In this document: one piece after another, positions 49,701 to 60,230 of the stretch
How the letters are laid out: each line of letters begins with the position of its first letter
Position numbering within the stretch: position 1 is the first letter of the stretch
NCBI RefSeq assembly: GCF_002017875.1
Contig: NZ_MUFV01000007.1
Span: 1 to 60,822 of the forward strand
Origin: Deinococcus sp. LM3
GTDB taxonomy: Bacteria; Deinococcota; Deinococci; Deinococcales; Deinococcaceae
DNA length: 60,822 bases
Direction: 5' to 3'
Notes under the pieces: model-generated
Told to the model about the DNA's origin: nothing
Database searches by the model: none
Seen by the model: the letters and a program-made list of their open reading frames with translations, nothing else
Translations under genes and position numbers: made by a program

Positions 49701-52700
49701 TGCTGTCGCAGGCGGCCGGGGCGTTCTTCCGGTACGTCGTGCAGCCCGTCCAGGCGGGCGCGGACTTCCTGATGCAGGCGTACAACCGCGTGAGCAGCAT
49801 CGTCGCCGGGGCTGCGAACAGCATCAGCCGCATCCTCGCGCCCATCGGGAACGTCCTGAAGGCCCTGGCCTGAGCGTCGGGGACGCCCTGGCCGGAGTGG
49901 CCAGCGCCGCCGTGAGCACCGCGACCGGGATCATCGACCGCTTCGCCGGTTCCTCCCAGGCGGCGTACGACCGTGCTCAGGCGGCGGCCGCCGCGTCCGC
50001 CAGGGACAGCGCCACGAGCACCGCCGACGGGGTCGCCAGCAGTCTGGCCGGCGCGACCAGCGCCCTGAAGGACTTCGCGGCCGACAACGGAGCCGGGAGC
50101 GCCCTGAACAGCGCCCTCGGGAACGTGCAGGCCGGCCTGAACGGCGTCAGTTCGTCCGGCGCGCAACTCCAGCAGGACGTCGCCGGGGTGGCCAGCACCC
50201 TCAAGACCGACCTGGGCGGCGCCGCGCAGACCGCGCAGGCCGGACTGGGCGACATCCGCACCGGTGCCCAGCTGACCGGCGCGGCCCTCGACGCCGTCCG
50301 CGCCCGCGCGCAGGACGCCGCGCAGGGCTTCACGCAGGACATCAAGACCCTCGGGCAGACCGCCAAGGTCACCGCCGCCGCCGTCCAGGCCATCAAACCC
50401 CCCACCGTCATGCCCAGCGGCACGAAAACCCTGAAGGACCTCGGGCTCAATGACGACGGGACCGCCATCACCAGCAAGGGCGGCGCGAAGACCACCGCCG
50501 CCGACCTCGTCAAACAGGCCGAGCTGAAGAAGAGCCTGAAGGAACTCACCCCGCTAGAACTCGCCCAGGCCAAGGCCGAAGCGGAGCGGACCAACAACAA
50601 GAAGGCCATGACGGCCATCCTTGCCGAGGAGGCCCGCCGGGAACGGGAACGCACGTCCGCCGTGAAGGCCGGCACCACCGCCGACAGGGCGGCCGCCGCG
50701 ACCCGCGAGACGCTCGTCCGGGAGATCCGGCAGAGCATCGCGGCGTTCAAGCTCCAGTCCGACCAGGGCAAGGTCACGGCCGCCAGCCTGCTGGCCTTCA
50801 ACCAGCGGATGGAGGACTTCCAGGCGCGCGTGCAGAAACTCCCCCTGGCCCTCCAGGCGGGCACGCAGGCGCTGTTCAACCAGGCGGCCGCCCTGGCGTC
50901 CAGCACGAAGGTGCAGGCCGCTGCCGCCCGGACGGTCGCCCTGAGTGGCGTGGCCCTCACCGAGTACAAGGAAGCCCTGCGCGGCAAGACGAAGCAGCAG
51001 CTTGACGACATGGAGAAGCAGGCCCGGGCGAACCGGCTCGGCACGCAACTGAACGCCATCCTGGCGGAACGTGCGCGCCGTGCGGGCGTGCAGGCCGCAG
51101 CCGACAAGAAAGCCAGGCAGCAGCCGAGGCGGCCAGCAAGGCCAGCAGACCCTGATCCGCGAGACCGGTCAGCTCAACGACCGGTTCAAGCTCCAGGTGC
51201 AGCAGGGCAAGGTCACTGCCGAGAGCCTCCAGCGCTACCAGCAGGCCCTCGCCGATACCAGGGCGAAGGTCGACCAGCTTCCGCCCGCGCTGCGCGCCAG
51301 CGTCACCGCCCTGATCACCCAGGGCAGACGCTCGCCACTCAGGGACAGGGGGTCATCAACCGCCGCACGGAAATTGAGAAGCTCCGTGCCGAAGTTGACA
51401 AGTGGACCCTCTCCGAACTGGAGAACGCCCGCGCCCGCGTCCTCGCAACGGCGGGGACAAGGACAAACTGGCCCTGCTCGACGCGGAGATCGGGAAGCGC
51501 AAGCAACTCACGGACGCGCAGGTGCAGCAGGCCCTCACCGAGAGCCGACTCGCGCAGGCCGGAGCCGACCAGGGCACCGCCGAAGGCGAGTACGAGAATC
51601 GCAAGGCGGCGGCCAAGGGCAACCTGACCGAACTGCTCCGCCTGGAACTCCAGTTCGGGCAGCGGGTTCAGGACGCCCGTGACGCCGCCGCCCGCGCGAC
51701 CGCCGCGACGAGGACCGCCAGACCCGCGAGAAGTACGCCAAGCTCCTCGCGCTGGAGGCATCACCGACGCCCGCGCCGGGAACTCGAGGAGGCCCGGGAC
51801 CGCGAACTCGCCGCGAACACCGCCGCCTGAACAACACCCTCGCGAAGAACCTCAGCGACCGCACCACCGCAGAGGAGGACGCCCGCCGCGCCCTGAACGC
51901 GGCCCTGGAAACCCTGGACCGGGACACCGCCGCCGGATCCGCGCCAGCCTCCTGGCTGACCTCGAACAGCGCACCCGCGACGTCGAGAACCAGCAGGCGG
52001 ACGAACTGGACGCCGAGAACCTCACTGAAGCCAGAAGCTGGAGATCCGCAAACGCTACCAGCCCAGCTGCTCGCCGCCAAGCGCGCCGAGGTCGATCAGT
52101 CCCGCGCGATCGAGGAAGCCGCCGAACGCGACCGCTACCAGGCGGCCGTGGACGAGGCGCAGCAGCAGGGCCTGCTGGACCAGCAGCGCCTCCAGGCGGA
52201 CGGCACGACCCTCACCGTCCGGCAACTGCTGGAACGGGACACCAGCTTGCCCTCGGCCGGATCCGCACCGACGCCGAGAACGCCTACCGCGACTACCAGC
52301 TGGCCGTGAAACGCGACACGGTAAGCAGCTCACCGCCAGCGAGAAGGAGACCAGCGAGGCCTGAAGACCGAGATCAACGGCCGCATCCAGGACCTGCAGG
52401 ACAACCTCGACACCCAGGACGCCGCGCAGCGCGCCACCGCCCGCAGCGTGCTTCAGACCTGGCGCACCACCTACGCCGCCATGGGCAAGAGCGGGGAGGC
52501 GGCCGTCGCGCAGATCGACGCGGCGCTGCGGTCCCTCGATCAGGTGAGCGGGAAGGTCCGGCAGAAGCCGCCGGGCTGGTCGGAGATCCGGACGCCCTGC
52601 TGACCCAGGGGGAGAAGGACGTGGCCGCCGTCGGCAAACCCGACGACGCAGGCAGCGCGAGTGCGAAGGCCGCCGCGCAGTTCGACACGCTGCGGGACAC

Positions 52701-53911
52701 GTACACCACCAAGCTCGCGGACCTCCGCGCGGCCTCGCGGCGTTCGCGGAGAAACGCGACGAGGACCTCACGCCCGACGAACTCCAGGTCCGTGACGGTC
52801 TGCTCGCCACGCAGCAGGCCTACAGACGCTGCTGGACAACGTCACCCTGGCCGCTGCGAAAGCCGGCGAGGACGCCGCCACGGCGTTCAACCAGGCCCAG
52901 AAAGACCAGGCGGCCGAGAGCGCCCTGGCCCTCGCCGAGGCGCAGAAGCCCTCGCGGACGCCGAGGGACGCGACGGCAGCCCCGCGTACCTCGCCGGACT
53001 GAACGCCGCTCTGGCCTACTGGCGCGCCCGTCTCACCGGACTGGTCGCCGGGACGCCCGAGTACATCGACGCCCTCAAACGCATCACCGATCTCGAAGGG
53101 AAGGTCGCCAGTGAAGGAAACCCCGCCGCCGACCGCCTGACTATGCTCGCCGGGATCGTCGGCAAGGGCGGAAGCTCCAGGGCACCATCAGCGCTGGACT
53201 CGATGGGCTCGCCGCGTACCTGAAGAAGGGCGGCGGGCAGGGCGGCCTGATCGCCGGGGCGCAGGCCCTGATCGGCGACTGGCCGGGGTGTTCAAGACCG
53301 GCGACGAGGATATCGACGGCGTGATCGACACCTTCGTGAGCGGCGTGCAGGCCACCCTGGGCGCCCTCGCCAAGGGCGACTGGATCGGCGCGCTGATCGC
53401 CGGCGTCACCACGGTCGTCACCACCCTCATCGACATCTTCCAGGGCGGCGCGAACAGCGCGAAGAAAGCCGCCGAGCAGGTCTCCCAGGCGACCAAGGAC
53501 GTGAAGTTCTTCGACCTGAGCAAATACGCCAGGGTTGAGAGCCGCGGCGGATTCTGGGGCTGGCTGGGCTTCAAGAAAAGCAGCATCGACCAGGAGAGCG
53601 TCGACATCGCCAAGGGCCTCGGGGACGCCCTGTACAGCGCCATCAGCACCGGCATGCTCGACGGCATCAAGCAGGGCAAACGGTCCTTCGCGGAACTCGG
53701 CCTGGACGTCCGCAAGGGCCTCGGGCAGCAGATCCTCCAGGGCCTGATCGACGGGTTCGTGAAGAGCGCCGTCATGCAGGGCATCCTGCAGCCCTTCCTC
53801 GACACGTACATCACCGCCATGAAATCCGGGAACGCCCAGGCACTCGCCGAGGCCGCGAACGGACTCCAGGGGGCCATCGCGCAGGGGAACAGCGCCCTGA
53901 CCACCTTCTAG
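46741..53911 (+). pseudogene. Tail tape-measure protein, many one-base frame breaks, 3' end lost
   Basis: The start MTNVGSARIDLTLITTAAKA and helical heptads lead to a TP901-type core: IGKPLGVGARDAAGAVLELN, GGGLKGALELAGAAGITAAE, ALDLSVSAMTAF-like SAMTAFGLQAPQLSTV, ALNVSAFDGAGQMRP then LNDVLKDLKAKLVDLTP, and RQIFGQDALRAAQILL. Breaks occur near 47794, 48668, 49425, 49868, 51117, 51160, 51328 and 51450, and about every 100 bp from 51.7 to 53.3 kb. At each resolvable point one lost G or C restores the reading, giving about 2,400 residues. It ends in an abrupt TAG at the edge of the Tn3-like element. The protein sets tail length. Confidence 0.75.
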
Positions 53912-53927
53912 GGCTTAACCTAGCGAA

Positions 53928-53943
53928 GGACAAAAATTTGTCC
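53928..53943. repeat. Short palindrome at the phage/Tn3 junction
   Basis: GGACAAA/TTTGTCC around AA lies just beyond the tape-measure stop and 17 nt before the tnpA stop. It may belong to the transposon end; I could not match a full terminal repeat on the other side. Confidence 0.35.
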
Positions 53944-53959
53944 AACTCGCCTGTACCCG

Positions 53960-56897
53960 CTAGACCCTGAGTGGCAGCCGCTCATGCATATTCAGCGTGA
54001 AGGTGCCGTAGGGATTGATGTGCTGCCACTTCAGTGGGGTCAAGGCCCGCAGGTCCGCCCCGGTCAACTGCCCCTGCCACTCCGGCTCTGACAGCACCTG
54101 CTGCATCATCAGCGTATTGACGTAGACCAGGCTGACCTGGAGCAGGTGCAGGCCCAGCATCTGGATTTCCTGCTCCTCGATGCGGTTGCTGGTGAACTCG
54201 CCACCCTTGCCGTACAGGATGAAGTCGTTGGCGCTGTTCCACGACTCGATCACCTGCAAGCCCTCGTGGATCTCGCGGCGCAGGCTCTCTTGGCGCAGAT
54301 AGTCGCACAGGAAAGCGGTTTTCACCGCTTTCCCCAACTCAGCCAGCGCCCGGTACGTCGGGTGCTGCACGTTCTGGCGGGTAAAGCGCCGCAGGATGCT
54401 CTCGGCGTCCGCCGTCCCAGCCGCAGGGCGGTGGCGAGCTTGATCATCTCATCGTATTGCTGCTCGATCAGCTCCCACTGGATCGGGCGGGTCAGGATCG
54501 CTTGCAGGTGGACGTATTTTTCTGGCTCGCCCTTATTGGGGCGGTACAGCTTCTGGTGCTTGATGTTCTTCAGACGCGGCAGAAGCTGAAAGCCGAGTAG
54601 CTGACAGAATGCGAAGCCCACCTCGCTCTGGCCGTGGGTGTCTACGTAATTCTTGTCCACCGCCATCTCGGTGTCGTGCCGAAGCACGCCCTCGATCATG
54701 GCGGCCACCTCGCTGCTGGAACAGCTTTTGAGCTGGCTGTAAATGCACACCGAATGCTGCTCGACGTGCCAGTACACCATCACGCCGGGACCGCCGTAGC
54801 GGGCGTGCCACTCGGTCATCAGGTTCTGGTCCCAGGCCCCGAACTTCTTGCTGTCCGAGGCGCAGGCGGTGGTGGCCTCGCCCCACAGCGTGGCGTCCCT
54901 AGCCTGAAAGATGGCGTTGCACACGCGGCTGATCGCTGCCCGGAGGTGTTCCTTGTGGACGTAGCGACGACGGATGTACTGGAGGTCAGCGAAGCTGTCC
55001 TCCCGCCCCCACTGCACATCCGCTTCAGGCCCGCGTTGGTGCCGATGCCGTGCAGACACAGCAGCAATCGGCGCTGCACCACCTCACGGCTCAGCACCTC
55101 ACGGGCTGCCACCGAATGGAAGGCGGTGGTGAACCCGGTCCGCAGTTCCGTTTCTTTCAGGACATCCAGCAGGTTGGTCATCGGCCAGCGCTGTACCAGC
55201 GCCGCGGCCAGCCGGGTGATGTTCTGCGGTTCGGGGAGGGCGGCCAGCGGCGAGATTGACAGCCGCCCCTTCCCCTTCTTCGACGTGACCAGCTTGACTC
55301 TGGCGTTGGTGGGAAGATCGGTGTTCAGTGCGTCCAGCGCGGTTTCCATGTGGGTGCGAAGCTGACGGGTAAACGTCTGAGCTTCACCCGGTTGGGCCAG
55401 GGCCGAGTAGTACTCGGCCCGTTTCTGCTCGAAGTCGCCGGGAAGGTCCTCATCGGGATTGCGGAAACGCCCGGCTCCCTCGACCCAGACCTCCTTGCAG
55501 CGGATCTTGTCACGCAGCGTGGTCAGGACGCACATCTCGTAGGTGACGCGGTTGACCTTGCGCCCCTCGACGTCATCGAGGACCAGGGCCTGCCAGTCGT
55601 CCTTGACGACACCACCCAGCGGCACGTCCTCGTTCAGGGGAAAGGTCAAGGTCCGGCGGTCCCGGTATTTCGCCAGCAGCTCCAGCGCCCGCATGATGGG
55701 CCGGTGGCGGTCGTTATTGCAGCGGAAGGTCAGGGCGTCCAGCAGCAACGAGATGGCCCGCGATAATGGTGGCCGTAGGAATTGCGCGTAACCAGGCGCA
55801 CCTGGCGGTCATAGTTGCCCTCGGCCTCCATCTCGCGGATCAGGTCATCGAGAACCGGCTCCGGCACCACCGGATAGATCACTTCCCGTACTGCTCCTTC
55901 CGGCTGAGCGCGGGCGGCCTTCGCCAGCTTGAACAGCAGCGCACTCTTGCCCCTGACCCGCCGGAGTTGCCGCAGCAACTCCGCCTCCACCTTGCTCTCG
56001 GCGTGGGTGCCGATGTGGTGGGCCACCCGGATGAGCAGTTCCACCAGGTCATCGGTGACTTCGGTCTGGCGTTGCCAGCACAGCGCGGCCAGCAGGACAT
56101 GGCGCAAGGGGGCGGGATGGCGTCGCAATTCGCGGGGCGGTTCGCTGGCCGCCCGGCGACGGTACTGCCCGACGACTCTGGGCGGAACGCCAGTGAAAAC
56201 CTCGGAAGTCAGCCCCAGGGCGCGCAATTCGTCGAGCTTGGCGAGTTCTTCGAGGACGGTGTCCACCTTGACCCGCCCGGCGGTGTCCTTGAGCGCGGCC
56301 AGCGTGGAGCGGATGACCAGAAGGGGTTGCAGGTCATCTGCCGCCGCGTCAGTGCTGATCAAAGCGTCCAAGGACTGACAGGACTGGGGCTTGAGGCGAG
56401 CCTGAATGCCTTGCAACCAGCGGGCTTCCTGCCTGTTCACGGCAGCGCGCAGGCAACGTCCCAGGCGTTCCGCCGTGGGCGGAACGAGGCGCTCTCCCGC
56501 AAAAACTCTCGTCCCTGCTGTTTCAAGGTTTCCGAGTCTGAATTGAGATCGGCGATCAGAGGCATGAGATGGGCGATCAACGCGGTTTCATCCAGCCCCG
56601 AAAGGCCCGGAAGCCACAGAAGTGTGCCACCTCATCGCGGTAACGCCGAGCGGTTCGGGTGGACCAGTCCACCTCCGCCCAGCATGCCGGGGAGACCGCA
56701 AGCTGCTGGGCCAGGAAATCGACGACCACCCGGGCACCCTTGGGGATGGTCCAGAAACTCGCCCTGGGCTGAAAGGTCTTGAGCAGCGCAGCCAGACTTA
56801 GCGAGGCCGCCTCGCCCTTGAAGCCCAGGAACGCCCGTTCTGGATGGGTCAGGGTGAACTGCCCAGCCAGCTCTTCGGGGGACCAGTCGTGTTTCAC
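53960..56897 (-). pseudogene. tnpA: Tn3-family transposase, frame broken
   Basis: Starts at GTG 56897 with VKHDWSPEELAGQFTLTHPE, the Tn3 N-terminal domain, and ends INPYGTFTLNMHERLPL. The DDE core includes RRYVHKEHLRAAISRVCNAI, TACASDSKKFGAWDQNLMTE, KNYVDTHGQSEVGFAFCQLL and the segment before HQKLYRP. Five frame changes (two in 56.4-56.6 kb; one each near 55.74, 55.03 and 54.4) all fit single-base losses on this strand. Restored length, about 980 aa, is normal. The element ended the phage tail operon. Confidence 0.85.
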
Positions 56898-56904
56898 GCG
56901 CCAG

Positions 56905-57451
56905 CTAACGCCGGAGCAGTCGGGTGATGGTGCTGGGATGGACCCCGAATAGGCGGGCACACTGCGCCGCTGTCCGCCGCCCGGACCCACCGACTCGCGG
57001 ATGTCCTGTTCCTGATGGGCAAGAGCTTGCGTTTGCGGCCTCCAACACGCCCTTCCAGCCGGGCCTGTTCCAGGCCCGCGCGGGTTCGTTCCCGGATCAT
57101 GGCCCGCTCGAACTCCGCGAAGGCCCCACCATCTGCATCATCATTCGGCCCGCCGGGGTGGTGGTGTCGATGGCTCCGTCAAGCTGCGAAAGCCTACGCC
57201 CCGATCTCCCAGCAGCTCCATCAGGTGAAGCAGATCCTTGAGGCTGCGGCTGAGTCGGTCCAGCTTCCAGACGATGACCACATCCCCTTCTCTGAGCTGG
57301 TCGAGCATCTTGTGGAGTTCGGGCCGGTCCCAGCGGCCCCCGAAGCGTGTTCGGTGAACACGCGCTCAGCCCCACCGTCCTTCAGCGCCCGCAGTTGCGC
57401 GGCGGTGTCCTGTTCGTGTTGCTTGCTGACGCGGGCATAGCCAATCTGCAT
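56905..57451 (-). pseudogene. tnpR: Serine resolvase of the Tn3 element, frame broken
   Basis: ATG 57451: MQIGYARVSKQHEQDTAAQL holds the catalytic Ser of resolvases. After shifts the frames give MIRERTRAGLEQARLEGR and a C-terminal HTH (ARLFGVHPSTITRLL) ending TAG at 56905-56907. It resolves cointegrates. It lies 7 nt upstream of tnpA. Confidence 0.75.
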
Positions 57452-57459
57452 GGGGCCTC

Positions 57460-57560
57460 CGGGTTGCGAAACAGGTTGCCATTCGCTCATTTGCAATAGT
57501 TTCGCAATGTGGGAAGTAGCCTGCATCAGATGGTCCGACATTGCACAGACGCTCGTTTGT
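57460..57560. promoter_or_regulatory. Probable res site / tnpR promoter region
   Basis: AT-richer sequence upstream of tnpR with inverted TTGCGAAAC (57473-57481) and GTTTCGCAA (57499-57507). Resolvase subsites are expected here. The outer terminal repeat of the element could not be defined. Confidence 0.4.
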
Positions 57561-58011
57561 GCAAGCTTAGGCTACATGGCGACCCGCTGAAGGATGCCGC
57601 AAATCTGCAACTCTGGGGAGGATATTTTTTCTATCCTGGGACCGGGAGGAGGCCTTGCCACATTTCGCCTCCCTCGACTTGTCAACTCAGGAGGGTGTAT
57701 GAAAAGAGTTAGCCTTTTGGTCATCACGCTGCTGCTTGCTGGATGTGGTCAGACAGATCTTGCCCGACTGTGCGAGAGAGCGACTCATCGAGCGCCGTCA
57801 CCGATTCTCGCCCAGAAGGGCCGACTTTTGCTGCACAGGACACACTAAAGTCTGGCGGCGATCTCACAGCACAGGACGTCACTGGTTGCACGAAGGAGGT
57901 TTCAAACCCTCACCAATCGGGCCACAATAACGCCGAGATCATCACCAAGGGGCAGTTAACCTGTGGGCCTACTAATCAGGATTTACGTGCGTACATTACC
58001 GTTTACATGTG

Positions 58012-58020
58012 GCACTCTAG
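58012..58020 (+). repeat. Left copy of the 9-bp direct repeat flanking the IS
   Basis: GCACTCTAG, repeated at 59187-59195. It contains CTAG, the preferred IS630 target, but is longer than the usual TA duplication. Confidence 0.6.
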
Positions 58021-59186
58021 TGGATGACCACAGGCATGACGATGGTTATTCATCGCAGTGGTAGTGACGTTTGAGCTTGTCCCGTGCCGCCGATATCGAA
58101 AACTGCCAATTCGCCCGCACCGACCGCGCATTGCGGTCGGTTTCCCACGCCAGCAACTCCGCTTCGACGGCATCCACACTGGCCAAGCGCTGCCCCAGAC
58201 ACTGTCGTTGCAGGACTGACCACTCCAGTTCCGCCATGTTGAGCCACGACGCATGTTTGGGCGTGTACACCACTCGAAGCGTCGGCTCAGCCGACGCGCC
58301 TCCTCCGCCGGGAGATGTTGATACAGCGCGGCCGGACTGTGCGTCGACAACTGATCCAGCACCAGCACGATCCTGTCCGCTGCCGCGTACCGCATGTCCA
58401 GCGCCTGGAGCTGTGCCGCGAACTCGGCGTTGCCTCGCCGTTCCGTGACCGTCACGGTGCGCTGACCCATCAGCGGTTCAAAAGCCACGAAGAAATTCAC
58501 TGTGCCAGCGCTTGTATTCATGATCGACCCGTGCCGGGTATCCGGCACGGGTGGCAGCGGATCGCGCACGTGATCGAGCATCTGGTAGGACTTCTCATCG
58601 AAGCAGATCACCGGCCGACGGGCATCGTAGGGCAGGGCGTACGTATCCAGTACGGCTTCCATCCGCCACACGAAGTCTGCGCCTACCTGAGCGACACACC
58701 ACTCTCGACCTGCCACGGCTTGAGGACGTTTTTTTCAGCGTGCGCCGGACAGTTTCATCACTGATGCTGTCTACGACCCCCAGTGTCACCAGACGATCAG
58801 CCAGCAACTGCATCGTCCAGGTTTCGCGCCCGACGGGCGCAGAGCACACTTCGGCAATGAGGATGGCCGTCCCGTGAGCATCAAGTTTGGGCGGCTGTTT
58901 CGGCCGGGCTCTTTCGTACAGGGCGGCCTTCAGGCCGCCCTGTACGAACTTGCGCCGGATGGAGGCGACGGTCACGGTGCTGACGCCCACCGCTCGGACG
59001 TTCCGATCCTTCAGTCCCTGGTCACTGAGCAGTAACAGGCGGGCGCGGGTCATGACCCGCGCACTGTGGACGCCTTTGCGGGTCATGTCCGTCAGTTCCT
59101 GCCGCTCGTGTGGCGATAACGCCACCACAAACTGTTTCTGTCGTCCCATCCCTCAGCTTAAATCAAGCCAAGCCTGTGGTCATCCA
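58021..59186 (-). mobile_element. IS630-like insertion sequence, 1166 bp
   Basis: The ends are perfect 15-bp inverted repeats (TGGATGACCACAGGC at 58021-58035, complement at 59172-59186). GCACTCTAG flanks both sides. The single transposase gene is on the minus strand. Removing the element and one repeat copy restores the frame of the host lipoprotein gene, which confirms the boundaries. Confidence 0.8.
58046..59149 (-). pseudogene. IS630-family transposase in several frames
   Basis: ATG 59149. The N-terminal HTH region (RARLLLLSDQGLKDRNVRAV, TVASIRRKFVQGGLKAALYE) runs to TVRRTLKK, where an A7 run (58728-58735 region) allows a -1 step into NVLKPWQVES; a further -1 step gives GADFVWRMEAVLDTYALPYD and PVICFDEKSYQ (first Asp), IVLVLDQLSTHSP (second Asp), and another leads to YTPKHASWLNMAELEW (Glu) and the C-terminus. 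The A-run may be a natural slippage site; the others look like consensus losses. Confidence 0.75.
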
Positions 59187-59195
59187 GCACTCTAG
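59187..59195 (+). repeat. Right copy of the 9-bp direct repeat flanking the IS
   Basis: GCACTCTAG, identical to 58012-58020. Confidence 0.6.
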
Positions 59196-59426
59196 TGGGG
59201 CACTCTATCGTAAAAGCTCTACACAGATTCTTAATTTAAGCCGTATAATCTGACCAAGTCTCCGTGGAGTTCTAATGTTGCTGCTGGACCCTGTGTGCCT
59301 GGATACTACTACGGCAGTATCAATGTAAAATACACTAATTTCAGTGGCGGTATCGTCAGCTATTCACCTGATCTCTATACTGGCACTATCTACGAGGACT
59401 GCATCTACTGAACGCTTAGAGGATAA

Positions 59427-59452
59427 GGGCTTAGCAAATCCTTGCTAAGCCC
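59427..59452 (+). terminator. Intrinsic terminator after the lipoprotein gene
   Basis: GGGCTTAGCAA pairs perfectly with TTGCTAAGCCC (11 bp, 4-nt loop), followed by GTTTAAAT. It lies 15 nt after the stop. Confidence 0.85.
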
Positions 59453-59570
59453 GTTTAAATAAATGTACACTTAAATGCATTTACAATCATAACATCAACT
59501 CGCCTGCCAGTACTCTCGACGCGTCGGAAAAGTGTTAATCCGGAATCTCGATCAATAATATACTGACAAC

Positions 59571-59951
59571 TCAGGAATTTTCCAGTAAATCATCTGACGT
59601 CGAACCGCGCAGAAGGGGCGGTACAGGTTGTGCTTGTACTTCAAAGGCTTGCCGTTCTAAGAATACGCAGTTCTCTACGCTGATCAGATAACATTGTGTA
59701 ATTAGCTCTTTGGTTCTGCATATAACTTGATTCTGAAATCTAAAATTGGACAGGGTTGGCTGAAGGTAAGCGGGCGGAATATGCATTCCGATGAGTCCCT
59801 GACGTCTCTCAAGCTCCGCCACTTCCAATCGTGTGAATTCTTGCCCCTTTTGAGCGGTGTACACACCATCTTTGATATCAACAACTGCCGCAACACCCTG
59901 AGGATCGTTTTCGGGGAAATACTCAGATGGAAGCTGTGATTGCGATACCAA
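59571..59951 (-). pseudogene. Unknown protein, 5' part probably in another frame
   Basis: The readable part is QSQLPSEYFPENDPQGVAAV, VDIKDGVYTAQKGQEFTRLE and IGMHIPPAYLQPTLSNFR, a plausible soluble domain. Upstream the same frame reads TPDTVVLVSQ after a stop at about 60010, so a frame break or loss is likely and the true start may lie near 60080. No family recognised. Lower GC than the phage genes. Confidence 0.4.
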
Positions 59952-60230
59952 GACAACTGTGTCTGGCGTGGGGCTGGGGACAATTCTGGCTGCTCCTGCA
60001 CCTGGCTATAGGACACGTCGCAGGAGAGGAGCTGGTGGGGACAGCGGTAAGCTGCGTGAGAAAAGCCCAATCCATAGCTGATTATCGCAATAATGCGTTG
60101 AGTTCCGAAAGAGGGGCAAGCAATACCAGCGGGGGAGCGGGGACTTCCTAAACGCGTGTCACCCAGTGCCAAGATTCAACACATTATTGATTCCTGCGTT
60201 GGAGCGTAACGAGAGGGGTAGGATGAGGGC
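59952..60230. other. Region between the broken gene and the second IS630-like element
   Basis: It probably holds the 5' end of the minus-strand gene and the left end of the IS. I could not define an inverted repeat, because the right end lies beyond the window. Confidence 0.35.

Larger units (their letters stand above)
57699..59411 (+). pseudogene. Small lipoprotein gene split by an IS element
   Basis: ATG 57699 behind GGAGGG. MKRVSLLVITLLLAGCGQTD is a lipoprotein signal. One C lost near 57765 and another near 59242, plus the insertion at 58021-59186, break the gene. Without them it reads on as TFAAQDTLKSGGDLTAQDV, GCTKEVSNPHQSGHNNAEI, AYITVYMWHSSGALYRKSS, and ends VSYSPDLYTGTIYEDCIY at TGA 59409-59411, about 170 residues. 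The NPHxSGH block recalls a family of exported proteins in Gram-positive bacteria, function unknown. A terminator follows. Confidence 0.6.

Noticed and set aside
46741..53290. Series of programmed frameshifts in the tape-measure gene
   Set aside because: More than twenty steps without slippery heptamers, each fixed by one base in a G/C run, cannot be programmed decoding.
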